From an uncultured Lysobacteraceae bacterium (lineage in GTDB: Bacteria > Pseudomonadota > Gammaproteobacteria > Xanthomonadales > Rhodanobacteraceae), in contig CAMLLF010000035.1 in NCBI GenBank assembly GCA_946480705.1, positions 1-12,613 of the forward strand: DNA of 12,613 nucleotides, given 5' to 3'. Positions within the stretch are counted from its first letter, which is position 1. The number at the start of each line of letters is the position of its first letter. The notes under the pieces are model-generated. The model did not search any database. It had not been told where the DNA came from and worked only from the letters and a program-made list of their open reading frames with translations. The position numbers and the translations under genes are program-made. Below, one piece after another: positions 1 to 7,651 of this stretch.

Positions 1-1191
1 GCCAACAACGCGGAGATCGACGTGATCTGGGGCAAATTCCAGCAAACGCTGGAACCTCTGCGCGCGGTGCTGAACAAGGCGCTGAACAAGAAGTGGGAGG
101 AATGGGAGATTCCGCGCGAGGCCGACGCCAAATGGCCAGCGGACGCGAAGCAGGCACATGCCGACTGGTGGCAGCAGCGTATCGCGCGCCAGAAGGAGAT
201 CGACGCTTCGAACGGGCGTCTCACGGGGCGTGGCATGGCCAAGGCCGACTCCGAATACCTGTACGACAAGCCGTATGAGGACAAGAAGAAGGTCCGCGTC
301 GCCGGCCCGTTCACCGTCGAGAGCCTGTCCCCGCATCGCGTGCTGGGTGTGGATGAGAATGACGAGCTGATCGACGGTGTCGCCGACGGAAAGGCCACCT
401 ACGACACCGAGCGCAATTTCGTCGCCATCATCCTCGACACGCTGAAGACTGCCGGCGTGCAGCAGGCGCACAAGGACGGCAAGATCGACTTCACGTCGCT
501 CGCACCGTGGCCCGGTGATCTGGTGTGTGCGGAAGGTCGTTACATCGAAGGCCATACCGAGAAGCGCGCCGCGATCTTCATCGGCCCCGAGTTCGGCACC
601 GTCGCGCGCCCCGATCTGGTCGATGCGGCCAAGGAAGCCGCAGAAGCCGGTTTCGATGTGCTGATCGCCTGCGCCTTCAACTACGACGCCCACGCCAGCG
701 AGTTCGCCAAGCTCGGCCGCATCCCGGTGCTCAAGTCGCGCATGAATGCCGACCTGCACATGGCAGAGGACTTGAAGAACACCGGCAAGGGCAATCTCTT
801 CGTGATCTTCGGCGAGCCCGATATCGAGATCCTCGACGCCGGCCCCGAGGGCGAACCCGGCCAGCTGCGCGTCAAGGTCAACGGCGTCGACGTCTTCCAC
901 CCCAACACCGGCGAAGTCCGCAGCGACGGCCCCGACGGCATCGCCTGCTGGTTCGTCGACACCGACTACAACGAAGAATCCTTCTTCGTACGCCACGCCT
1001 ATTTCCTCGGCGCGAACGACCCCTACAAGGCACTGAAGACTACACTCAAGGCCGAAATCGACCTCGACGCGTGGGCCACCCTCAACAGCGACATTTCCCG
1101 CCCCTTCGACAAACCCAGCTCCGGCCGCATTGCCGTGAAGGTGATCAATCACCTGGGGGACGAGGTGATGAAGGTTTTCAAAGTGCCATGA
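1..1191 (+). CDS. Type III-like site-specific DNA methyltransferase, C-terminal part (5' truncated)
   Basis: The frame is open from base 1 and ends at TGA 1189-1191, so the true start is left of the window. About 396 C-terminal residues are visible. They resemble the C-terminal half of large Mod-like (COG2189) adenine methyltransferases: a block reading FIGPEFGTVARPDL followed by a helical AAKEAAEAGFDVLIACAFNYD segment split by short charged loops, then RIPVLKSRMNADLHMAEDL, then IACWFVDTDYNEESFFVR, and a terminal GRIAVKVINHLGDEVMKVF. The AdoMet-binding and DPPY catalytic motifs are not in the window and must lie upstream. Family knowledge: such enzymes methylate adenine in a short asymmetric site and usually pair with a DEAD/DEAH-type Res helicase-nuclease. 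The stop overlaps the start of the HNH gene (ATGA), so the two are probably translationally coupled. The family assignment is good; the exact R-M type is inferred and a class 1 DISARM-like methylase is an alternative. Confidence 0.85.
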   Translation, partial: ANNAEIDVIWGKFQQTLEPLRAVLNKALNKKWEEWEIPREADAKWPADAKQAHADWWQQRIARQKEIDASNGRLTGRGMAKADSEYLYDKPYEDKKKVRVAGPFTVESLSPHRVLGVDENDELIDGVADGKATYDTERNFVAIILDTLKTAGVQQAHKDGKIDFTSLAPWPGDLVCAEGRYIEGHTEKRAAIFIGPEFGTVARPDLVDAAKEAAEAGFDVLIACAFNYDAHASEFAKLGRIPVLKSRMNADLHMAEDLKNTGKGNLFVIFGEPDIEILDAGPEGEPGQLRVKVNGVDVFHPNTGEVRSDGPDGIACWFVDTDYNEESFFVRHAYFLGANDPYKALKTTLKAEIDLDAWATLNSDISRPFDKPSSGRIAVKVINHLGDEVMKVFKVP

Positions 1192-2150
1192 CCGACGCAG
1201 AATTCACTGAGCTGTTCGAGCGGCTACGGCCCCTCACGGATCAAAAGGTGATGGACCTCATCGCGCAGGCGGGTATCGACGTCCGGCCGTGGTCGTTCAA
1301 AGAGAATGGCTCCCCTGTCCGCAAGCCGAAAGCCAATCCAAACTACTGCTATGAGTGGGCCTTTGGCGGCGAGAATGAGCCGATCGCGTTATGCGTCTGG
1401 CACGAGCAGATGACGCGGCATGAGGCAGGAATTGCCTACGCTGGAAATCTCAGGGTTCGAGCTGCTGGCCTGGAGTCGATTGCCCTCGATCGCCGAAACT
1501 CGACAGCTACAAGATCCAGAGCAAAGGATCAGGCCAAACGATGCGACGGATTCGATCGGCGTGTGCAGTTGGCAATTCGGCGATCGAAGCCCGTTCGCGT
1601 TATTGTGCTCGTCGGTGATCGGGCCGATGAGCTCGGGCACGACTCGTCCAGAGTTCGCTGCCGACAGCTGGACGCCGCGTCGTGGTTTGTGCGCTCCTAT
1701 GATTTCGAGACTGGCGATTTCGTACTCGTGCGCGGTGCTATCGCCGCGGCGGGTGAATCAGAAGCGGCGGGTGGATCACATGCTGCGCGGACTCAATTTG
1801 ATGAAGAAGTTTTCGTAGATCAGTTCTCGATGGCGGAGCAGCCCGATAGGCGTGAGAAGCTGGTCGGCGCCTACGTACGATCATCCGAGGTTCGGCGTCG
1901 GGTTCTCAAGCGTGCTTCTGGACGTTGCGAGCTCTGTGGAAAGTCTGGCTTTGTCACTGTCGCCGGCCAGATATACCTGGAGACCCATCACGTCGAGCCG
2001 CTGGCTGAAGGAGGCGCCGATAATGAAATGAACGTGGTCGCGTTGTGCCCCGACGATCATAGAATGGCGCACTATGCGCAGGATGCGGCTCTGACCAAAC
2101 GCAAGCTTTCTGACATCCTCGCGCAATTCGTGACGATCTCCCGAAGCTAA
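1188..2150 (+). CDS. HNH endonuclease linked to the methyltransferase
   Basis: 320 aa. I chose ATG 1188 because it overlaps the upstream stop as ATGA; the frame is open further left but only as a shadow of the methyltransferase. The N-terminal part (MTDAEFTELFERLRPLTDQK, then NPNYCYEWAFGG near residues 47-58) is a family-specific domain. The C-terminal part is a zinc-type HNH/ββα-metal nuclease: CxxC at 247/250, the HH pair at 267/268 (ETHHVEPL), Asn282, then CPDDH at 287-291. H268, N282 and H291 are the probable catalytic residues, with Cys247, Cys250 and Cys287 in zinc binding. All key residues are present, so it should be active. Its position between a methyltransferase and a helicase suggests it is a restriction nuclease that spares methylated host DNA, or one that cuts modified foreign DNA; that role is inferred. 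Codon use is less GC-biased than in the neighbours, which fits transfer. Confidence 0.85.
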   Translation: MTDAEFTELFERLRPLTDQKVMDLIAQAGIDVRPWSFKENGSPVRKPKANPNYCYEWAFGGENEPIALCVWHEQMTRHEAGIAYAGNLRVRAAGLESIALDRRNSTATRSRAKDQAKRCDGFDRRVQLAIRRSKPVRVIVLVGDRADELGHDSSRVRCRQLDAASWFVRSYDFETGDFVLVRGAIAAAGESEAAGGSHAARTQFDEEVFVDQFSMAEQPDRREKLVGAYVRSSEVRRRVLKRASGRCELCGKSGFVTVAGQIYLETHHVEPLAEGGADNEMNVVALCPDDHRMAHYAQDAALTKRKLSDILAQFVTISRS

Positions 2151-2161
2151 GGTTTTCGCGC

Positions 2162-4249
2162 ATGGACTTCCGCATCGCCGATACCTTCACCGACAGCCTC
2201 GCTCGCCTTACGGGCGACGAGCAGAAGGCCGTCAAGACCACGGCCTTCGATCTGCAGCTCAACCCCGCCAATCCGGGCATGAGCTTCCACCGGCTCGACA
2301 CTGCGCGGGACAGCAATTTCTGGTCGGTAAGAGTGAGTGCGGACATTCGGTTGATCGTGCACCGTTCGAATGGAAGCCTGTTGCTCTGCTACGTGGATCA
2401 TCACGATCGGGCCTATCGCTGGGCTGAGCGCCGCAGGCTCGACGTTCACCCGAAGACGGGGGCGGCTCAGTTCGTCGAGATTCGCCAGCGTGTCGAAGAA
2501 GTCAGTCCCCCCAGGTACATCGACGCGACATCGTTGCCGGTGGCGGAGCCTGCGCTGTTTTCGTCAATGTCGGAGCAGCGCCTGCTTGGCTATGGCGTTC
2601 CGCAGGAGTGGATCGCCGACGTGCAGCGGGTGACGGAGGACTCGTTGCTCGACCTGGCCGACCATCTGCCCGCCGAGGCGGCCGAGGCTCTGCTTGAACT
2701 GGCGACTGGAGGAGAGCCCAGGTCGGTACTCGCTTTGGCACCGGTTGATCCGTTTGAACACCCGGACGCGCAGCGTCGGTTTCGCGTGGTCTCCAGTGTC
2801 GAAGAGCTCGAGCGGGCATTTTCTTCGCCGTGGGACAAATGGACAATATTCCTCCATCCTGAGCAGCGGCAGCTGGTGGAACGCGATTACGCCGGACCTG
2901 CGCGTGTGTCCGGGTCGGCGGGAACCGGCAAGACCATCGTGGCATTGCATCGCGCGGCGCATCTCGCGCGAAGCAATCCGGATGCACGGGTGCTGCTCGC
3001 CACGTTTTCCGGCAGCCTTGCCAATGCGTTGCGCACAAACCTGCGCCGGCTAGTCAGTGGGCAGCCGCGGCTCGCCGAGCGCATCGACGTGCGGGCAATG
3101 GACGCGGTAGGTCTTCATCTGTACGAGACGCAGATTGGTCCCGTACGCCTGCTTGCGCGCGATGATCTCAAGGCGCGGCTGACGCGAGCTGTCGCCAGTA
3201 TTCCAGAGCTGCGCTTCAGCATCCCCTTTTTTCTGAACGAATGGGATCAGGTGGTCGACGCCTGCCAGATTTCGTCGTGGGACGAATACCGCGACGTGAA
3301 GCGGCTCGGGCGCAAGACGCGACTGTCCGACGCGCAGCGTCTTACGCTTTGGCGCATTTTCGAGACCGTGCAGGCTGGCATATCGGCCGACGGTGTCACA
3401 ACGATGGCCGGCGTATTCACGCGATTGGCATCGGAGTTCGCGACGCGAACGCATCCGCCTTTCGAACACATCGTCGTCGACGAAGCACAGGACATTTCCA
3501 TCGCACAACTGCGGTTTCTGGCATCGGTGAGCCGAGACCGACCCAACGCGTTGTTCTTCGCGGGTGATCTTGGACAACGCATCTTCCAGACGCCGTTTTC
3601 CTGGAAGGCGCTTGGCGTGGATGTGCGTGGTCGCTCGCGAACGCTGACGGTGAACTATCGGACCTCGCATCAGATCCGCGCATGCGCAGATCGGCTGCTC
3701 GGGGAATCGGTTGCTGACGTGGACGGTCTTGTGGAAGTCCGCAAAGGCACGGTGTCGGTGTTCAATGGTCCCAAGCCCGTCGTTGCGGGGCAGGCATCGG
3801 CCGACGCTGAGGCCGAGAGCGTCGCGAGCTGGCTCAGAGCTCGCGTCGAAGCTGGCGTTCAGCCTCATGAGATCGGGATCATCGTCCGGTCAGAAGCGGA
3901 ACTCGCGCGCGCAGCCAAAGCGCTGTATCTGGCCGCCGTCCCCTTTATCGTGTTGGACGAACGAATGCAGTCGGCGGTCGGCAAAGCGTCGGCATGCACG
4001 ATGCATCTGGCCAAAGGGCTGGAGTTCCGCGCCGTGGCGGTGATGGCTTGCGACGACGAGGTCGTTCCATCGCAAGTCCGGATCGAGCAAGTGACGGACG
4101 AAAGCGATCTCGCCGAGGTGTATGCCACTGAACGCCATCTCCTGTATGTCGCCTGCACTCGCGCTCGTGAGGACCTGCTGGTTACAGGCGTCGAGCCGAC
4201 ATCGGAATTTCTGGATGATCTGGTCACAGAGCTGTCACACGCGTCATAG
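2162..4249 (+). CDS. UvrD-like SF1 helicase with N-terminal RelE/ParE-like domain
   Basis: 695 aa, starting 11 nt after the HNH gene; a weak TAAGG at 2148-2152 overlapping the HNH stop can serve as ribosome binding site. Residues 1-95 look like a RelE/ParE toxin-family fold (NFWSVRV at 52-58, IRLIVHR, then YVDHHDRAYRWAERR at 77-91). Residues about 225-695 are an SF1A helicase: Walker A GSAGTGKT at 251-258, Walker B DEAQD at 440-444, motif III GDLGQRIF at 468-475, motif IV NYRTSHQIR at 498-506, motif V MHLAKGLEF at 614-622, and motif VI YVACTRARE at 662-670. It is therefore expected to hydrolyse ATP and move 3'-5' on single-stranded DNA. I see no RecB-type nuclease motif. The last gene of the operon, it probably supplies DNA translocation or unwinding for the system. 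Whether the RelE-like part cuts RNA, binds ribosomes or is only structural cannot be told from sequence. Confidence 0.88.
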   Translation: MDFRIADTFTDSLARLTGDEQKAVKTTAFDLQLNPANPGMSFHRLDTARDSNFWSVRVSADIRLIVHRSNGSLLLCYVDHHDRAYRWAERRRLDVHPKTGAAQFVEIRQRVEEVSPPRYIDATSLPVAEPALFSSMSEQRLLGYGVPQEWIADVQRVTEDSLLDLADHLPAEAAEALLELATGGEPRSVLALAPVDPFEHPDAQRRFRVVSSVEELERAFSSPWDKWTIFLHPEQRQLVERDYAGPARVSGSAGTGKTIVALHRAAHLARSNPDARVLLATFSGSLANALRTNLRRLVSGQPRLAERIDVRAMDAVGLHLYETQIGPVRLLARDDLKARLTRAVASIPELRFSIPFFLNEWDQVVDACQISSWDEYRDVKRLGRKTRLSDAQRLTLWRIFETVQAGISADGVTTMAGVFTRLASEFATRTHPPFEHIVVDEAQDISIAQLRFLASVSRDRPNALFFAGDLGQRIFQTPFSWKALGVDVRGRSRTLTVNYRTSHQIRACADRLLGESVADVDGLVEVRKGTVSVFNGPKPVVAGQASADAEAESVASWLRARVEAGVQPHEIGIIVRSEAELARAAKALYLAAVPFIVLDERMQSAVGKASACTMHLAKGLEFRAVAVMACDDEVVPSQVRIEQVTDESDLAEVYATERHLLYVACTRAREDLLVTGVEPTSEFLDDLVTELSHAS

Positions 4250-4347
4250 CCTCGCGCCGAAACACTACATCGATCTGAGGGTGTGAGTGGTTCATTGCGC
4301 ATGTGCACTGCAGCCTCGCATTGCAGGGCGACATGGATGAGCGCAGG

Positions 4348-4377
4348 AAAAAAACGGCCCGCGATAGCGGGCCGTTT
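4348..4377 (-). terminator. Rho-independent terminator between convergent genes
   Basis: A perfect 11-bp stem (4352-4362 with 4367-4377, loop GATA) lies between the helicase end (4249) and the BNR gene end (4401). Read on the - strand the stem runs into seven T (A-run 4348-4354 on +), so it is a strong terminator for the BNR gene. On the + strand it is followed only by TTTCATT, so it may stop the helicase operon less efficiently. The rest of 4250-4400 shows nothing I recognise. Confidence 0.85.
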
Positions 4378-4400
4378 CATTGCTGACGCACCTCTCCCGC

Positions 4401-7400
4401 TCAGCGAGCGATGTGCTTCGCCTTCGCCCCACGCAGATCGGTGCCGCGCCCGAATGAAGCGCCGCGCCATGCCGCGAACGCGGCGTTGAGCTCGGCGCTC
4501 GACACGGTGCTCGCGGCCACCGGTTGTGCGGGCGGGACCTGGATCGCGGGTGCGCCCTTCGCCTTCAGCACGTCGTTGACCGGCGGCAGGTCCTTCGCGA
4601 CGAAGGCCTCGAAGCGCGCAGCGACTTCGCTCATCTCCTTCTGCAGTGCATCGACGGTAGCCAGGTGGTACGCGCCCGGCGCGCCGTCGTAGAACACGAT
4701 CGCACCGTACACGCTGTCCAGCTTCTCGCGCAGGCGCTCTTCGCCGGTGATGGCGCCGCCTTCCTTCGTGGCGACGATCTCCTTGCGGATCGCGTCGGCC
4801 TTCTCGCCCAGTCCGGCCACCTTGCTGCGCGCGGGATCGCCTTCCGGCAGCTTCGCGCCGATGGCGGCCGCCTGGTCGCGGACGGCGTTGATGCGCGCCA
4901 TCAGGCCCGTCATTTCGCCGAACATGCCGTGCACGCGCATCGCGGCGTCGAACTGGGCCCGGCGCTCGGCGACCGTCAGCTTCGTGCGTCGGTCCACCGA
5001 GACCTCGAGCGGCGCCTCGTAGACCTGCTTGTTCTTCGTCATGCGCACCGTGTAGGTGCCCGGCACCACGCGCGGGCCGATCGTGCCGAAGTTCGCGAGC
5101 TGCGCCGCGGGTGGCACGACGGGCGGCTTCATGCGCATCGACCACGTGATGCGGTTGAGGCCACGGCGCTTCGACGCGGGCAGCGTCTCGATCACCTTGC
5201 CGTCGGGATCGAGCACTTCGATCTTCAGATCGCCGAAGAGGTGGCGTGTGCGCTGGTAGTAGGTGATGACCGCGGCGTTCGACGGATTGTCGCCGACGAA
5301 CTTCGCATCGCCCTCGACGCTGCCGCCGAAGCTGGTGATGCGCTGTTGCACCGGGCGTGCGGCGACGAAGGCCGCGTCCCGGGCGAGCAGGGTGTCGTCG
5401 ATCGCGCGCAGCGGCGTGATGTCGTCGATGATCCAGATGCCGCGGCCGTGCGTGCCGATCACCAGGTCGGAATCGCGCGCCTGCACGGCCAGGTCGCGCA
5501 CCGCGACGCTCGGGAAGTTGCCGCCCTTGAACTCGGCCCAGTGCGCGCCGCCGTCGGTGGAAATCCACAGGCCGAACTCGATGCCGACAAACAGGACATC
5601 CGGATCGACCGTGTCTTCTTTCAGGACGTGCGCGTAGCCGCGCAGGCCCTGTTCCTTGCCCGCGATCTTCTGCCAGCTGCGGCCGAAGTCGCGCGTGCGG
5701 TAGACATAGGGATCCATGTCGCCGAAGGTGTGGCGATCGAACGTCGCATACGCGGTGCCGGCGTCGTGCAGCGACGCTTCGACCATGCTGACCCACGCGT
5801 TCTTCGGCAGTCCCTTGATGTTGCCGACCATGTTGTTCCACGCCTTGCCGCCGTCGCGCGTGAGCTGCACGTTGCCGTCGTCCGTGCCGACCCAGATCAC
5901 GCGGCCGTCTTTGGGCGACTCGCTGATGGAGTAGATCGTCGTGTGCATCTCGGCCGCGGAGTTGTCGACCGTGATGCCGCCCGACTCCTCCTGCTTCTGC
6001 TTGTTCGGGTCGTTGGTCGTGAGGTCGGGCGAGATGCGCTCCCAGTTCTGGCCCTGGTCGCGCGAACGGAACAGGAACTGCGCGCCGTAGTAGATCGTGC
6101 CCTTCTCGTTCGGCGAGAGCTCGATCGGCGTGTTCCAGTTGTAACGCAGCTTCTCCTTGAAGCCGGCGGTCGGCGCGATGAAGCGGGCCTGCTTCGTGTG
6201 ACGGTTGACGCGCCCGAGGAAACCGCCCTGGGCTTCCGCGTAGAGGTAGTCCGGATCCGCCGGATCGGGGAACACCCAGAAACCGTCGCCGAAGAACACC
6301 GACTCCCAGCGCGCATTCGTGATGCCGCCCGGATTCGCCGAATCGCCCACCCACGAGCCGTTGTCCTGCAGGCCGCCGTAGACCTGATACGGATCCTGGT
6401 CATCGGCGCTCACGTGGTAGAACTGCGAGATCGGCAGGTTGTCGCCCTTCCACCAGCGATTGCCGCCGTCGTAGCTCAGGAACAGGCCGCCGTCGTCGCC
6501 GCCGATCACGTGGTTGGTGTTGTCGGGGTTGATCCAGAGGTCGTGCCAGTCGCCGTGCGCCCCACCGCCCGTGGACGAGAAGCTCTTGCCGCCATCGAGC
6601 GAGACGATCAGCGGCAGGTTCGGCTTGAAGATCTTGTCGGGATTCTTCGGGTCGACGATCAGGCGCGAGAAGTAGAACGGCCGCCAGACCATCGACTGGC
6701 TGCGGTCACCCTCGGTCCAGGTGCGGCCGCCGTCGTCGGAACGGAACAGCGCGCTGCGCACGCCTTCGATCACGGCATACACGCGCTTCGGGTCGCTCGG
6801 CGCGATCGTCACGCCGATGCGGCCCCAGGGCTTGGCCGGCAGGCCGTTTTCCTTGCCGGGCTCGATCGACGTGAACGACGTGCCGCCGTCGCGCGTCTCG
6901 AACAGGCCCGAGCCGGACACGGCTTCCGGGCCTTCGCCGCCGGAGCGGAACGTCCAGCCCTTGCGGCGGAAATCCCAGAGCGAGACGAACATCCGATCCG
7001 GGTCCTTCGCGTCCATGCTGATGTCGGCGCAGCCGGTCGAGGCGTTCGGCCCCTTGAGCGCGAGCGTCCAGTTGCGGCCACCATCGTGCGTGACATACAG
7101 GCCGCGCGCCGTGGAGTCGCTCCACAGCTTGCCGGGCACGCACGCATAGACGGTGTCGGTGCGCTGCGGGTGCACGAGAATGCGCGAGATGCGTTCTGAT
7201 TCGGGCAACCCCAGGTACGTCCAGGTATCGCCGCCATCGGTCGACTTGTAGATGCCGTTGCCGACCGAAACGCTGTTGCGCGTCCACGATTCGCCGGTGC
7301 CCACCCACACGACCTGCGGGTTTTTCGGATCGATCGTGACGGCGCCGATGGACTGCACGGGCTGCTTGTCGAACACCGGCTTGAACGTCGTGCCGCCGTC

Positions 7401-7643
7401 GGTCGACTTCCAGACGCCGCCGCTCGCCGCGCCGACGTAGAGCAGCGTCTTGCCGTCGACGACGCGCGCGTCGAGCGCCGAGATGCGGCCGCTCATCGTC
7501 GCGGAGCCGATGTTGCGCGCGCCGAGGCCGGAGATCGTGCCGGCGTCGTAGCGCGCCGCTGCGGCGTCCTGCGCGGCGGCCGGAATCGAAAAGGCCGCGA
7601 GTGCGAGCGCCACGGCGAGGTTGTTTTTCGTGCGCATGGTCAT
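4401..7643 (-). CDS. Exported sortilin/VPS10-type BNR (Asp-box) repeat protein
   Basis: 1080 aa from ATG 7643, or 1078 aa from ATG 7637. The second ATG is better placed: AGGAGG (7651-7646) lies 8 nt before it but only 2 nt before the first. The N-terminus is a signal peptide (MRTKNN, hydrophobic stretch, cleavage near AAAQ-DA at about residues 25-26). Residues about 35-720 form β-propeller blades with eleven Asp-boxes of the S/T-x-D-x-G-x-x-W/F type, for example STDGGTTF (80-87), STDGGDTW (134-141), SDDGGRTW, TRDGGKAW and STDGGAHW. A β-sandwich-like segment follows and then a charged helical C-terminal region. Length and order fit the WD40/YVTN/BNR-like family often annotated as sortilin-like glycosyl hydrolases; no catalytic glycosidase residues can be asserted, so the enzyme label should be doubted. 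It is likely periplasmic or secreted. It follows the LolA-like gene by 7 nt, so the two form an operon. Confidence 0.88.
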   Translation of the reverse strand: MTMRTKNNLAVALALAAFSIPAAAQDAAAARYDAGTISGLGARNIGSATMSGRISALDARVVDGKTLLYVGAASGGVWKSTDGGTTFKPVFDKQPVQSIGAVTIDPKNPQVVWVGTGESWTRNSVSVGNGIYKSTDGGDTWTYLGLPESERISRILVHPQRTDTVYACVPGKLWSDSTARGLYVTHDGGRNWTLALKGPNASTGCADISMDAKDPDRMFVSLWDFRRKGWTFRSGGEGPEAVSGSGLFETRDGGTSFTSIEPGKENGLPAKPWGRIGVTIAPSDPKRVYAVIEGVRSALFRSDDGGRTWTEGDRSQSMVWRPFYFSRLIVDPKNPDKIFKPNLPLIVSLDGGKSFSSTGGGAHGDWHDLWINPDNTNHVIGGDDGGLFLSYDGGNRWWKGDNLPISQFYHVSADDQDPYQVYGGLQDNGSWVGDSANPGGITNARWESVFFGDGFWVFPDPADPDYLYAEAQGGFLGRVNRHTKQARFIAPTAGFKEKLRYNWNTPIELSPNEKGTIYYGAQFLFRSRDQGQNWERISPDLTTNDPNKQKQEESGGITVDNSAAEMHTTIYSISESPKDGRVIWVGTDDGNVQLTRDGGKAWNNMVGNIKGLPKNAWVSMVEASLHDAGTAYATFDRHTFGDMDPYVYRTRDFGRSWQKIAGKEQGLRGYAHVLKEDTVDPDVLFVGIEFGLWISTDGGAHWAEFKGGNFPSVAVRDLAVQARDSDLVIGTHGRGIWIIDDITPLRAIDDTLLARDAAFVAARPVQQRITSFGGSVEGDAKFVGDNPSNAAVITYYQRTRHLFGDLKIEVLDPDGKVIETLPASKRRGLNRITWSMRMKPPVVPPAAQLANFGTIGPRVVPGTYTVRMTKNKQVYEAPLEVSVDRRTKLTVAERRAQFDAAMRVHGMFGEMTGLMARINAVRDQAAAIGAKLPEGDPARSKVAGLGEKADAIRKEIVATKEGGAITGEERLREKLDSVYGAIVFYDGAPGAYHLATVDALQKEMSEVAARFEAFVAKDLPPVNDVLKAKGAPAIQVPPAQPVAASTVSSAELNAAFAAWRGASFGRGTDLRGAKAKHIAR

Positions 7644-7645
7644 CG

Positions 7646-7651
7646 CCTCCT
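7646..7651 (-). promoter_or_regulatory. Ribosome binding site of the BNR gene
   Basis: AGGAGG on the - strand touches the TGA stop of the LolA-like gene (7653-7651). It sits 8 nt before ATG 7637 and 2 nt before ATG 7643, so it favours 7637 as the actual start and suggests that the two genes are translationally coupled. Confidence 0.65.

Noticed and set aside
525..1187. An open + strand frame continuous with the HNH gene, which would extend it N-terminally by about 220 residues
   Set aside because: The stretch is extremely Arg-rich with no domain sense and overlaps the clear methyltransferase frame. The ATGA overlap at 1188 gives a natural start.
1420..1818. A second open frame within the HNH gene, suggesting a frameshift
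   Set aside because: The main frame keeps family-like sequence throughout (VRVIVLVGDRADE, WFVRSYDFETGDFVLVRG) up to the HNH motif, so the gene is intact.
3865..6354. A long - strand open frame (about 830 codons) covering parts of both the helicase and BNR genes
   Set aside because: Its low-complexity Arg/Gly/His-rich translation, and the fact that it crosses a terminator and two real genes, mark it as a shadow.
4524..7199. A very long + strand open frame (about 890 codons) antisense to the BNR gene
   Set aside because: It is an effect of GC-rich codons in the true gene: the translation is rich in Arg, Ala, Val, Asp and His without domain features, while the - strand has a signal peptide and Asp-boxes.
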